A DNA stretch of 64,000 nucleotides, taken from the NCBI RefSeq assembly GCF_004027225.2, contig NC_044283.2:30712707-30776706 (forward strand), written 5' to 3'. The DNA comes from Strigops habroptila (lineage: Eukaryota > Chordata > Aves > Psittaciformes > Psittacidae). Positions 50,101-62,677 of this stretch are shown piece by piece. The notes under the pieces were generated by a model. It ran no database searches. It saw only the letters and a list, made by a program, of their open reading frames with translations, and was not told where the DNA came from. Each line of letters opens with the position of its first letter. Within the stretch, counting starts at the first letter, position 1. The position numbers were made by a program, and so were the translations under genes.

Positions 50101-53048
50101 TTGGAGACAATGGACATGTCAATCAATGCACACAGAAGCAACTTCATGCTACTCCAGAAGCCACAGCAATTGTAATATGGAGAGCCTGACAGGTCCATTA
50201 TGCTGTAGGTGGCATTAAAGGGTAGTTTTCAAGACAGGATGTGGCCCAGAGGGATATTAAAAGGAGTAACACATATATGTTAAAAAAAAGAAAAGAAAAA
50301 AACGACCACAGAAAAAGCATCTGTTATCATTCTTGGAAGTGCTCAAGGCATTAAAACAATATTATCAGTTAAACCATAGTGTCAGTAGATGATTTCATTA
50401 AAGATGACCTGCATAGCCTTCCCCACACAGGAGGGACACTGCCCTTTTTCAGGATACAATTTATTCTCCAGCATGAAACTTAAGCAAACATCAAAACAAA
50501 ACAGTTTTCCTGCCTACCACAGGTAAGGAAATTGAAGAAACATATACTCCCTGCTGTCTTCTCTTTAATCCCTCTGCTTCAGGCCTGTTGCAGGATGCTA
50601 TCTTCCCCCCTGCAGCTCTCAGTCAGAACTGAGCCACTTGCTGATTTTTATAATCATCTGTTTCTTTCTCAGTAGGTCTTATAATTGAATGTGTGCAGCT
50701 GACTGCAGGCTAAGCGGGGCCTAAACGCCTAAGTTTGCCTGTTAAAGGAACCAGTGTCTCTTCAGCAGACTACCCACATCACAGCGAAAGAGTTCCCTCC
50801 CACAGTCCTCTCATGGACCATCCTATTTCTTTCATAAAATTCCAACAAGTATCTCTAAATGATCCCTATTATTTAATTCTGTGCAGTTCAGGCTACTAGC
50901 TGCATCACACATATCTACCTATCAGGCTTAGCATTCTCAACATCAGCAGCAAAACAGCTCTTATTCCTATGTCACTGTTTTACCCTTACCATCTGTATTA
51001 CAGAAGAGTATGAAAAGAACAAGAAAACCCCAAACCCACAGAAACATGTGCTGAAGATAATGTAATCAACACTTCTGAAAAAACCCAACCCATTTCTCTT
51101 CTTCTTGGTTTTCTCCAGATGTGCTCAGGTTCTGTCTTTCAAAATACTCAATGCAGTGAGGTGCAAGAGAAAGACGTGGTCAGAGAGTAACTTGGATTTT
51201 ATGTGAGCAAGGTATACACTGATTCTAGAAACTGCCTGGGCTCCTGACTGTCCTGACTTACCTAGGCTCCCAACTTAGATACCTCTGCAACACTTAAGAA
51301 TTATGTCCTGTAGTTCTGCATCTCTAAAAAGAACATAATGCTTTCCTGTTTTACAGTGCTACTGTGAAGATAAATACAGTAGAAAAAAGGTCAACTGAGA
51401 TATAGTAGCAGAGAAGATTGTTAAGATAGATAGTTAATTCAGTGAAAATAATAATGTATTATTGTCCCTTTGATAACACTTAGCTCATCTTGTCCTCTAA
51501 CCACATTTGCTTTGTCATTTGAAGGCAAAGGTTTAATTATTTGATTGGGTTTTAATCTTTTAAAGTGTAACATTTAATCATATACATTCATGCATTTATA
51601 AAGTAAATTTTGTGGCATGGTGTAGTAAGCTTCAAAATCTGTTACATCAGCTAGAGCTTTAAAAAGTCACAAGAATAATCTGGTTAGGCACTACAGCCTG
51701 CTAAACTTGCTTCTAATGGGCAATGTATACCAAATAGGAAAGGTAATGTTCGAAGAGGGACACCTATTCAATGTTCCATCTCCCTATGACATCTGCAGCT
51801 GAACTACTGGTACCAGCTCAGAAAAAATGAATCTTTTATTTTCTCTGGCCAGTCACCATAACAGATCATATAGCTTTTTATCTTGGACACAAACTAAACC
51901 TCCACACACAATGGAAAAGTTTTTTTCTCATACAGCACTAGCAACAGATAGTGATTTGTTGTGTTCTAGTCATGTTCCTTTTATGTATCACATTTAGCTG
52001 AGTACAAGAAATAAACATATTTATAGATCAGTATATAAACCAAACTGTAGATCTCAGTCATGTTTCTGTACTAAACCAAATCAGCTTGCAAATGTGCATA
52101 ATCATTTTAGAGACACAGAAGTTCATGAGTTATCCACCAAATAAATGGTGGAACTCATGTTCTGTTACATTTGAAATAATGGAAATTGGATTAAAATGAG
52201 TTCTAATGTAAATTAGAAAAACTATACAGCAGCTGATTTTCAGTTTTCTTAGAGTAATTAACTATTAGAAATGTCATTCAATGCAATCATATCTACATAT
52301 TTTCTGGGCAATGTATTATTCTTTTATAAAGAAAATTACTGTCTGAAATTCATATTGGTTTGTTTACACCCAGCAAGTCCAAGGCTGAAAAAAAAAGCCA
52401 AATAAATAAGAGGAATCTGTAAAGCTATCTTGCTGAGATGATAATTGTATTTTTACCATGGTTCCTTCTTTCTACAGTACAAACACACAGGAAATTGTAT
52501 CACATTGATTAATAATTGTTTTTCTAGACGGATAAGTTCATTTCATGCTGCAGTATGTTAACTTAATATAGTAACACACCACCACATTAATACATTTAAC
52601 TCAATTTTGTAGAATGTCTTTACTGCAGATATCTATGAAGCTGTATATCTTGGCTTTGTTAGGCTTTGTAGGTACCTCTTCATTAGTTTCAATTTACACG
52701 GACATATGTCTCTTGAGGTGCACTTTAATTTGTGAATTGAGTCTTAAATAGCACCTGTGTTCCCATCAAAACATAAATTGCATATACAAAATTAGATCCA
52801 AAAAGACTGTATACAAGAACACAGTCAAACTCCTCAAAACCAGCCTCTGTTTAACCCTGGAGATGCTTGAAAATTACAGGCACATCAAGTGCTGAGACTA
52901 TTTTTCCCAAGGTCTCGAAATCAACTTGAGGATAAGCCCTAAAGCCCTGCCAGATGGAGAGTGCTGAACAGCTGGATATGTGGCTTGCACCCAAACTCTG
53001 CCAGATGCCCTCTGTAAAGGTATTTCTCTTTCTCAGAGGTCGTGCCTG

Positions 53049-53070
53049 CTCAGATCCATGTGGATCTGAG
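53049..53070. repeat. 22-base perfect inverted repeat
   Basis: CTCAGATCCA and TGGATCTGAG are exact reverse complements separated by TG. It could form a 10-bp stem, but no function is evident. Confidence 0.9.
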
Positions 53071-53660
53071 AGTACCCTTAGCTCTGGGCACACAGGTCTG
53101 TGGCCAGGAGCACAATCTGGGCTGAGGAAGGTGACGGAAGCCCAAAAGGAGAGCAAATGTACAGGGGAACAGATTGTCAAAACAAAAACATAAACACCAA
53201 GAGCATGGCCTCAGCTTGCCTCTTATTTCCTCATTAGGCTTTGTTTACTCCTATTTGCTGACTTACCATCAAAAGAATAAAGAAGGTTTCTCTAATTAAA
53301 GTTTCCAAAAGGCCAGCTACTTTTCTGGATCATCGGCTTAGACCAAAAAGTGCTTGCCTCTTAGAAATATTTGTGCATGTGCATATGGGGGTTTTGGAGA
53401 GGAGAGGAAGAAGAAGGAAAGGAAAATGATGTATTCTGTCTGGGTTTTTTTTGCCCAGATTGTGAACCAGAAATACCAGCTGTTACCTTTAGGAACACCT
53501 GATGCAGTCTTCTGATACATAGCTGCTGGACCAGTGTGTATGAAAGTCCTCCTCAATAGTTAATTCTGGAAATGAATGCAGTCTCATTTCTCTCCTGGCT
53601 CTATGGGATGAGTTCAGTTTTTTGTCCGGATTTTTAAAGAACTACTCTGTTTGGTGGTGT

Positions 53661-53692
53661 GAGAGAGAGGCAGAGAGAGACACACACATACA
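53661..53692 (+). repeat. GA/CA simple repeat
   Basis: GAGAGAGAGG-CAGAGAGAGA followed by CACACACATACAC. Imperfect dinucleotide tract. Confidence 0.85.
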
Positions 53693-55984
53693 CTCTTGAG
53701 ATCTTCAGTGCCTGAGGGCATTTCCTATTTCCTGTAGCAGCGAACTTGTCTGCTCCTTCAGAGGAGCAAAAACCAAGATGAAATAACTCCTACTTTATCA
53801 GCAGCCTCTGAATGTTTCTGTGCTACCCTTTCCTGTCACCCAGCGAGGGCTGCATTCTCCTTCCCAGTCCCAGATGATTAAACACCGGGATTTCTCTTAG
53901 ACTCTGAGAGAGCTGCTTTTGGGTTAGGAGTATTAAAAACTAATCACAAGGAACAGTCCTACGCGAGAAATCTTCAGCACTTTCCTGTCCTCATTATCAG
54001 TGGGGTAATCAACTGAACTATAAAATCAGCTTTTTTCCAGACAATGAGCTCTCCGAAGAAAACAAAACAAAGCAAAGCAAAGGCAGATCACTTTCCTCAG
54101 TGATACCTCTCAGTCACCTGAAACAAAGCATTAATAGTCCTAATTTTCCAAGGAGTCACCACTCTCTCAAGTAAGTGAAATGACCTGGCCCTAATTTTCA
54201 GAAATGATGGGATCTACCACCATCCTGCATTTCCAGCTGTGCATGATCAAAAGAAGCTAAGCGGAGTATGCATCTAGCTCACACAGAAAACATGCATTTG
54301 TGCAGGCATATCCATGTATCTTTTTAAATTATTAAACACTGTAACATTCAAGATCTTCCTGTACCTCTGTGAAACAGATTAGTATCATCCAACATTATTC
54401 CACAGATAGGTTCTCTCAAAAATTTGCCATCCTAATTCCCCAGTGACTCATTTCCCTAAGCAATTTCAGACACCATGTGCTACATCTGTGAGTGACTCAG
54501 GTACATTTAGCCCACTGACTCTCATGGAAAATGAGTGGGATTTTGGCACCTGATTTCCTTATGAGCTTTTACAAAATGGATCCTAAATAACTTGCTAAAG
54601 GTCACAGAGGGATTATTTAGTGAAATTAAGAGTGTTGCTTTGATTTCCTGCGGCCCCATCTGGTACTCTTACCACATCCACAACCTGTCTTCGCAATTCT
54701 AACATTCTTCAGAAAACTATATTTCTATTAATACAGTGGTACAAGACACTGCAGTTTCCTGATGTGGCTGTCTTATTTTGGCACAAACCAAGAACGTGTT
54801 TTGCAGTGAACCCACCCTTTTTCTGTGTTTTGTCAACAGAGAGAACTTTTTATTATGAATGCAATGTTTGGAATGGTGAAGTAGCACAGTAGAGAGACAA
54901 TTTGTGTTCTGACTTAATTTTAACAGGTGCGTAATGCTCTCTGAATATGGATTTGAAGGCCCTCACACAACTGACCACTGTCTCTATGCACTTCGCTATA
55001 TCCCGTTTCTTTTACCCCATGATATGCTGGCTATTTATGAAACTATTTAGGCTATGTAGAGTGCGTAATAACTGTATGTTTTAAAATAATTCCAGAGTTA
55101 TATTATTCTAAGGTCGAATTTGAGCTCAAAGAGCATTACAAAGTCACATTTTTAGGAAAGGGAGGGGTGTTACTTGTATAGCCACCAAATCCTGGAGAAC
55201 TGGAAAGAGTCTTTTGAGCTTTTGACATGCTGCACTGAACTTAAGCAGTCATTCAGAATTCTAGATAAGTTTTACTACTGATGAGATCGACTTCTCTGGC
55301 CTCACAAGTATGAGAAACACAGCTTATATAAAACCATCCAGTAGGAAAGACCATTTGGATTATAAATGAGTGTCTTAGGGAGCATTCTAGAGAGGGCTGA
55401 CTTGTAAAAATTGAAAATAGGAAACATTTGCCCTGTAACTACATTCTTCATAAAATTTAGTCTGGCTCCTCAGAGAGTCTCCATTTAAGTTTTAAAAGAA
55501 TATTTTTCATAAGGTTGCATATAATAATAGGCTTTTTCACTTGCCAGCTGAGGAATGAAGATTTTAAATATACAAGGAAGGTTCAAAAATAAAGAGGGGT
55601 TTTTTTCAGCTGTGTTGCATATGTGTAGATAATTCCTACATAAAAATATGTGCAAATATAGAAATGCAAATACTTATATATTATGTAATACTATCTCTTT
55701 AAATCATAAAGCTGACAAATTCAATGTATTTGTTAAAAGGGACAATTATTACTCTGAAAGTAGACAGGATCAGAAGACACAATTTCTTAAAAAACCCCAA
55801 ACGTTAAACTGGAGAGTAAAATGTTACATACCACAGTAACTACAAATGATTTCTCCTATTATTCAAATCTCTCAGGTTCTTACTATCAATCAGCTCTGCT
55901 TTTTTTTTATGCTGGGAAAGAGTTGGTTTCTACAACCCAGTTGTAAATGGACCAATTGTAAAACTGCTTATTTTAGTATCACCA

Positions 55985-56170
55985 AATCATAGAATGCTTT
56001 GGGTTGGAAAGGACCTTAAGATCATCGAGTCCCAACCCCCCTGCCGTGGGCAGGGATGCCTCACACTAGACCATGTCGCCCAAGGCTCTGTCCAACATGG
56101 GCTTGAACTCTGCTGGAGATGGAGCATTTACCACTTCTTTGGGCAACCTGTTACAGTGCCTCACCACCTG
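55985..56170 (-). mobile_element. CR1 LINE, 3'-terminal fragment
   Basis: On the + strand it reads AATCATAGAAT...GGGTTGGAAAGGACCTTAAGATCATC, then AACCCCCCTGCC and GCCTCACCACCTG, which is the reverse complement of the well-known 3' end of avian CR1. The CATAGAAT at the left edge is the reverse complement of the ATTCTATG 3' terminal unit. Only about 185 bases remain, a typical severe 5' truncation. It contains no coding capacity worth naming; the short + strand frame across it is a shadow. Confidence 0.95.
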
Positions 56171-56516
56171 ATATCATATTGATTAACTTCTATCAGTTAA
56201 AAAGTGAATGCTATTCACTACTTAAGCATAGATTTCTCAATACCTAATACATCTACTTCATTGTTACAAGTGACTTGGTGTTGCAAAACTAGATGTATTT
56301 AAAAATGCAGTTTGTCCGTCTTGCCTCTACTTTAGATTTTGTAAAATATTTTACTTGGGATGCTTAAAAGTGACAATTTATATACCTCAAGAGAAATTAT
56401 TTGCTCATAGCTAAAGTTTCTGGACAGATTGAAAACTCTAGTTCCAGTTACCATTCAAGGAACACCTTCAGTTCTTCCCATCCTAGAATCTTACTTTTGT
56501 CTAGTGCAGTACATAT

Positions 56517-56528
56517 ACACACACACAC
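56517..56528 (+). repeat. (AC)6 microsatellite
   Basis: Short perfect AC repeat between the two CR1 fragments. Confidence 0.85.
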
Positions 56529-56597
56529 AGGTAAATAGCCTTAGGTTTTACTTATCTAAATGTTATTGTTAACTATGATGAAGACATATCTAATCAT

Positions 56598-57110
56598 AAA
56601 TCACAGAATAGTTAGGGTTGGAAGGGACCTTAAGATAATCTAGTTCCAACTCCCCTGCCATGGGCAGGGACATCACACACTAAACCGTGTCACCCAAGGC
56701 TCTGTCCAGCCTGGCCTTGAACACCGTCAAGGATGGAGCATTCACAATTTCCTTGGGCAGCCCATTCCAGTGCCTCACCACCCTCACTATGAAGATCTTC
56801 TTCCTTATATCTAATCTAAACTTCCCCTGTCTAAGTTTGAACCCATTACCCCTTGTCCTATCACTACAGACCCTGATGAAGAGTCCTCCTCCAGAATCCT
56901 TGTAGACCCCCTTCAGATACTGGAAGGCTGCTATGAGATCTCCACACAGCCTTCTCTTCTCCAGGCTGAACAGCCCTAACTTTCTCAGCCTGCCTTCATA
57001 CGGGATGTGCTCCAGCCCCCTTATCATCCTCATGGCCCTCCTCTGGACTTGCTCCTACAGCCCCATGTCCTTTTTATGTTGAGGACACCAGAACTGTACA
57101 CAATGCTCTT
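56598..57110 (-). mobile_element. CR1 LINE, longer 3' fragment with end of ORF2
   Basis: A second, independent CR1 insertion in the same orientation, about 430 bases from the first. It starts at AAATCACAGAATAG (3' terminal repeat), includes GGGTTGGAAGGGACCTTAAGAT and CTTCTCTTCTCCAGGCTGAACAG-like landmarks of avian CR1, and fades near 57103-57118. It therefore keeps about the last 510 bases, including the C-terminal part of ORF2. The right (5') edge is approximate. Confidence 0.96.
56680..57033 (-). pseudogene. CR1 ORF2 C-terminal remnant (117 codons)
   Basis: The minus strand encodes [16 protein letters not shown], then [19 protein letters not shown] and [12 protein letters not shown], ending in ALGDTV. 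This is the conserved region downstream of the reverse transcriptase domain in CR1 ORF2 (the [18 protein letters not shown]...YLKG and HWN-LP-E-V-APS-FK-RLD motifs). It is open for 117 codons to its natural stop, but an in-frame TAG at 57055-57057 (where relatives have a sense codon) interrupts it 27 bases upstream, and the rest of ORF2 is missing. It is a transposon remnant and cannot be active. Confidence 0.93.
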
Positions 57111-60100
57111 AGAGAAGTTCCAGACTACATGGTAATTGAGTGACCAAGCAACCAAGCAGCCTGTAGCCTCCCCAGTGGCTGAGACTCAATAGATTTCTGA
57201 CGTACAGCAGGTTTTTTTGTGAGGCTGTAATATGTCTGTGTCAGTACAAAGTAACACACCAACACCTGGTTTCTTTGTCCTTCAGAATACCTGCACACCG
57301 GATAACCTGGTATCAGTTTCATTCAAGGGAGTACATGTCAGGAGTCCTTACAATGTCCTTTCAGTCTTCTTTGTGCTTTTTAGGTTGCCTATACTTGGTG
57401 AATCAGAAGAAACTAAATTACAGAGGAGAAGTCAACCACCACACCTCTTTAAGCAGCTATACTGGTTAGGTCACTGGATGAAAAGGCAGATTCTGGGTGG
57501 CTAACCCAGTTACAAAGACAACTTACTTTTTTAATATGCTTTATTCTCTTTTTCACACAGAACTTCTGTCACATCTCCTAGAGGCTGGTTTTATTCACAG
57601 TACATTTTAAGTAACCATCTTCTTTCACAGTAAATGATGAAGGCCTCTGTTGAAATGAATGCTAGAATCTAATTTCTAATACCATGTTTGCTGGGATTCT
57701 TAACCAACTACATAACCTGATGAAAACTTGTAATAAAGCAAACTAACCTGCTTTTTAGCAGAATTTAAACAAAATAGAATCCTGTTTTCCCAAAGTAGCA
57801 CACATTTGATTTGATTTTGTATTTTGCACTATAATACCCCTATAAATCATCCCCAAGGAAAGAAGACACAATTCTGGCCAATACTGATACTTCTTAAAGG
57901 TATAAAAAAAAAAAAAATAAAAAAAATTGAGGTGTTTCTTGATACCTGAAAAAAACTATTTCAACCTTTTATTTTTAGGAATTGAAAAGAGATCAGAGCT
58001 GAAGACAGTCCTGTTCAAGTCAGAATCAGATGCTTTTACAACATTCAGGTTCACTGGCATGGTAAAATATTTCTTTGTGGACTGATATTTCCCTCTTTTT
58101 TTTATTTGTCTGGACTAAGCTTTTTGTGGCACTAGGATTGATTTTTCTCTCTTATTTTCATTCCTGTGCCATCTGTAGTTTGACTCTTTATTTGCCCTAG
58201 CACTATGGGCATAAAAGTCATTTGATCTCCGAGTTCCCCAAGAGCCTGGCATCTCGTTGAAATGTGATGAAAGCAACAAGAAAAAAGCTAAGTCTCAGTA
58301 AGAAGTTATTACAGAAAGAAAACACTAGTAGGGGCTCAGCCATCTTTCAGATATAAGAGCTCTTTGAAGAGTGGGAGGAAAAGTTATTCCTAGCAGGGCA
58401 GTCTTAAATTTCTGGATCTCCTTGGGTGCTCTCAGTGTTAGCACTTGTGTACATATATGAGGTGTACACTCACCCACACTCAAAGGCATTTAGGTTTCTA
58501 AGTCCTGCTGATGGGTAAATGGTAGAATTTCATGGGAGATCAGGTTAGTGATAAACTAGGAAGCTCTCATTTTTCACTGCATAGAAGTCAGGTACCAGGT
58601 TTTCTTTGCTGGAAATCAGCCAGCAGTGAAAAACAACCTTTAGAGTTATTTTAAAATAGGACTAGATGATGAGTGCAGGGTGGAAAAGATTGTGGAAAAA
58701 CAGTTCTTTTGACTCAGGGAATATAAATAGGTCTGTCTGACCACCAGCATCTCATTTGATTTATGAAAGCCCAGAAGTCACAACTCCAGAGGGTGGTTAA
58801 AATATTTTATGTGACTGATAATGACCACACATTCACGTCTTGAGGTAGAAATATCTCCTTTGTATTCATTAGATCAGAAGTTACTCTTTCCCACAAAGTT
58901 GTCCTTTCACCACTGCACTTTTTATGCCCTATAGGAAAAAGACTTTGGGGGTTTTTTCAAAACAAAAAATTTTATGTTTAGACACAAGCCAACCCACACA
59001 AGAGAACAACTGAGATCTGACTATAGTCTGAGAAAACTGCAATAATAATTGCAATAACTGCAATAAGTCAGTCATAAGAGCTACGAGCTCTTTCACAAAA
59101 GTCCCCCACCCAGCAGCAGCCTGAGCTGCTGCATAGTTCCTGTCAGGCACTCTTTTCTGTAACTTTAAGATACTTAAAGTTGTTGTGAGTTGAAGCTGTA
59201 AGGGAAGATAAGTGGCTTTTGTTGGATTTCAGTCTTCCCATCATGGCTAGTTATTTTATTGTTATAAAGTAGTTTCATAAAGTAAATTTTTTCTGTGCTT
59301 TACCAATTTTAATCTCTATTGGTTTTGTACCAGAAATCAAAAGAAACTATTTTCTTAAAGAGTTGTGAAGCTTTCAAATGATGCACAGCACAGTCATGCA
59401 GCAGTTCTGAAATGAAAAACTCTATATTTTGACACCACTGCAGTAGAATCAAAACACTGTACAGCGGGAGAAATAGAGTTATGCAAAAACTCACAAGTGT
59501 TTGAATTCTGTTGCTAATGGCTTTGCCTAATTCTGCTGAAGGGTGAAAGTGAAAATAATTATTTCATATGTAAACTGTGTGCTAGGGCCCAATCAAAACT
59601 ACCAAACATCTAGGAATTAGGATTTCACAACATGGAGGGCAAATATCTAGTAAATAGAAGTCACATATCTTATGGATTACTGTAAACCTCAGGCCCTTTT
59701 TCACAACAGCTACCTTATGAAATAAAACAAAGCCCCAAAGCCATCATCTAATGAAAGAAATATACAGTGCTGTGGGTCATCAAATGCATGATCATAATCT
59801 CGACTGCTTCAGCTTAAAACATTCTGAAGCCAGAATAAATCCAAGGAATGTGTAAACCTTCAACACACTCTCAGGTTTCCAGTAAGCATAAAAGCTGTTT
59901 TTATACAAAAGTTGTCATTACACAGTAACAGTTTGTTAAGAAGAGAAAAAACCACTCCACAAATAAATAAATAAATAGATAAAAAGACATAAAAACTTAA
60001 AATCCTCTAAAGCGGATTGAAATTCCCTGAACTTAATGTCATTAAGTAACTAGGAATAACTTTCTATTTGAAAAATGTCATGATATTAATATAGAATAGC

Positions 60101-61015
60101 ATGAGCAGATTTCTATTCTTATTTTATTCTCATTTCTTATTCATATAGTTTTTACTTTACTGACTTGCAGACTGGTAGTTTGCAAACAGCATCTAACTTT
60201 TCGAGATTCAACCTTTCAATCTGTTAACAGAGTCATTTTAATTAAAATGGTAATGCTTTCAATTGCCAGACTTCATTTTTAAGTTGAACACCATGTGCGT
60301 ATTTTAAAGAAACTAAGAACTTTTTTGGTATCATTAGATTTGTATGGATTTCATCTATGAACTTTAATGAAAAATCTCAAATGAGAATCAGCGTATGATA
60401 GAAAAGCTAAAAATAATCAAAACCAGGTGCAATTCACATAAACTTCTCCACTTCGACAAGTTTTCTGACTGAAGGCTGTGGGAAGTTTTGTGTAGATAAG
60501 GTGAAAGGATAATAAAAGAGAAAACAAACTTCCCAACTCTGAAATATTATGTGTTATAGGCTGGATTTTAGAAGTCCTTAAAACATTTTAGATCAAATAT
60601 TTTCATTGAAAAAGGCAAATTTATCTTTCTGTATGTTGTATTACATATTAGTATTTGGTAACTGGTATCTGGTGACCTCAGTTCTGTCAGAACACAGCAG
60701 AACACTCGCATTTTCTGCTAGCATAATTTTGGAATGAATTGCAAAAGTAAGAGAAAACTGGTGCTCAAAACCAGTGTCTACAGCATTCCCTTCATATTTC
60801 ATCCCTATCAGAGACAGAAGAATACTTTGTGTTTAGCTGTTGCTGTGTCTCAGTTAAAAAGGTTAAAATCTACAAATAACAAAACCAAAAGTCCCAAGGC
60901 AGTATGCTTTCATTTGCTGACACAGACATGGGTTGGTTGCTTTGAGATATGTTGGTTTCTCTCCCATGTAAAACAACATGTGCATCTCATACTTACGCCC
61001 CCAAACATTGACGTC
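57111..61015. other. Intergenic or intronic sequence
   Basis: No gene or mobile element recognised. Contains A-rich stretches (57903-57927) and an (AAAT)4 tract (59961-59976). If the minus-strand gene on the right continues leftwards past 61016, this region holds its 3' part or further exons; none was found with convincing borders. Confidence 0.45.
59961..59976 (+). repeat. (AAAT)4 microsatellite
   Basis: Four perfect AAAT units followed by AGATAAAA. Confidence 0.85.
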
Positions 61016-61099
61016 TCAACATTTGCATTTAAAATCCGACTTTTGCTGTATATTGCTTTTCATGGAGTTTATGTCTACAATGCCTGCTAACACAATGAC
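61016..61099 (-). CDS. Possible terminal exon of the unrecognised minus-strand gene
   Basis: On the minus strand the acceptor TTCTTTGTCATTGTGTTAGCAG is followed by GC-ATT-GTA-GAC. Joined to exon 62678-62895, which ends with one base of a codon, it stays in phase and reads GLGIVDINSMKSN, then IQQKSDFKCKC and a TGA stop (61016-61018). A good donor (GTAAGTATG) follows about 19 bases after the stop, so the exon may end there in the 3'UTR. Splice borders and phase fit, but the peptide is not recognised and the phase match alone has a one-in-three chance. No nearby poly(A) site was pinned down. Confidence 0.3.
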   Translation of the reverse strand, partial: VIVLAGIVDINSMKSNIQQKSDFKCKC

Positions 61100-61769
61100 A
61101 AAGAAACTCTTCCACTTTTCTGAAACCTTTCTCTGGAGCTCCTTAAAATATCCAAATATCCCAGAGCACATGATACTTATGCCTGTCGGGTGTTCATCAT
61201 CCCTATTTCTACAAGGCACATTCTTTGCCTTCACCTCCTGTTCCACATTTGCTACAACATTCAACCATCCTTGCATGCACTGCTTTCTGCAGTACTGCTG
61301 GACTCACACATTGAAAATTTTGGGTTGTTTCCCCTCAAAAGCAGATTCTGGATAATACTACTGGAACTGTGGAATCACTTGTAGTTTCTGAAATTTTATT
61401 CTGCAGTGGAGTCACATTTCCAATCTCTTATCTACAATTATTATGCCTGGAAATTTATCTTCTTGCTGAAGGTTCAGCTGAGATGCCAGTGACTGCAGGG
61501 ATTAGTGTTCTAATAAAATACTGTGAGTTGACACCATTATTTGTGACGACAGATGCCTGCAGTGAGATTGCCAGGTGAAGCTGAAGGACACATAGCCACG
61601 TGACTTTCATGTCTGAAAGTGTCTACATGTAGGGTAAGTCCATGCTTCATTTTCTGTCATTCAGGAGGAGGACTACAGACATTCTTCATTTAATACGTGT
61701 GTAATATACAGCTTACTGACATAACTGGCTAAAGCTTGCTAAAAAAGCAACCTTTCAGAAGACAGCTTA

Positions 61770-61793
<24 letters not shown>
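61770..61793 (+). repeat. (AAT)8 microsatellite
   Basis: Eight perfect AAT units followed by an A-run. Confidence 0.95.
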
Positions 61794-61800
<7 letters not shown>

Positions 61801-62553
61801 TGGTCAGGTGATAATGAAAACCTCAAATGCTGATTCTAACATTTCAAATAAAAATATTTTAATTTATTCGTTCAAGAGGAATTCCATTCCAGTTTCTTTT
61901 AACTTAATTAAAACACAGGGACAGAACAGAATGAAAATTTTATATTTGGTCAAATAATATATTTTCTCTATCAGGAATGTGCTATTCAATTTTATAAAGG
62001 AATTAACTTCAAGTAAACTCAGAGAAATATGTGCTGACATTTATATTCATGCAACAATGATGAAAATCTTTTATATGTTTAGCCCCATTTTAGTTCCCAG
62101 AACACCAATTTGGACTTCAGCTTGGACTGTGTATTTGCTTGATATATACTTGTTTAATGTCACCTAACAGATTGGATACTTCTTATAAACCCCAGACAGT
62201 ATTACACAAACAGCTGAGATTTTATTATTACTGTTGAACTTCCATTATAACAGCAAATAAAACTGAAGTGCTGGGCTAGAACAGTCACTATTAAATTAGT
62301 AAGGTTTTAAAGCAATCCATTGTTGTATAATTATCCCACTCTCATCTCAGATTCTGCCCATTCTTTGCAAAGATGGTTTGGGTGGGTAACCCTGAGCTGC
62401 TAAGATGATAAAGGAGTCCATAACTTTTCCTCTCTGGGTAGCCTGGGCTCATCCTGGATGTGCTCCTGCACAACAGTTCCTCCAAAGTCAGTGTATTAGT
62501 AACATGAGATGCGACAGGTTGGCATAATATTAAGAAATAAACATACTCATCAG

Positions 62554-62595
62554 GAAAAGAGAAAAAAAAAAAAGAAAAAAAAAAGAAAAATAAAG
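62554..62595 (+). repeat. A-rich repeat (AAAAG interruptions)
   Basis: Long A stretches interrupted by single G bases, directly left of the candidate exon at 62678. Confidence 0.9.
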
Positions 62596-62677
62596 GTCAC
62601 CTAAAAGCTTTATGTTTATACTATGCAGCCTGACCACATCTTTTCTGAGCCTATTATAAGCATAAATAGATCCTTAC

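Larger units (their letters stand above)
34618..55984. other. Gene-poor intergenic sequence
   Basis: About 21 kb without a gene, RNA gene or clear mobile element that I can support. Contains a 21-bp tandem duplication (44371-44412), a 12-bp motif repeated 14 bases apart (41731-41756), a TA tract (47086-47115), a 22-base palindrome (53049-53070) and a GA/CA tract (53661-53692). ORFs at 44699-45076, 47495-47908, 49919-50218 and 52851-53193 are judged to be chance; only 49919 ends near a donor-like AAAAAG/GTAAGC. Confidence 0.5.

Noticed and set aside
49919..50218. 99-codon + strand ORF containing an AAAAAG/GTAAGC donor-like site
   Set aside because: No convincing acceptor upstream. The donor-like motif alone is not enough.
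53455..53520. Strong acceptor-like TTTTTTGCCCAG followed by an 18-codon frame ending in a stop
   Set aside because: No matching upstream donor or exon in phase could be shown. It may be a chance pyrimidine tract.
56687..56905. + strand ORF over the second CR1
   Set aside because: Antisense shadow of the CR1 ORF2 remnant.
61716..61737. 22-base minus-strand segment between TTGCTTTTTTAG and a GTAAGC donor, in phase with exon 62678-62895
   Set aside because: Too short to trust without transcript data; phase and sites can agree by chance.
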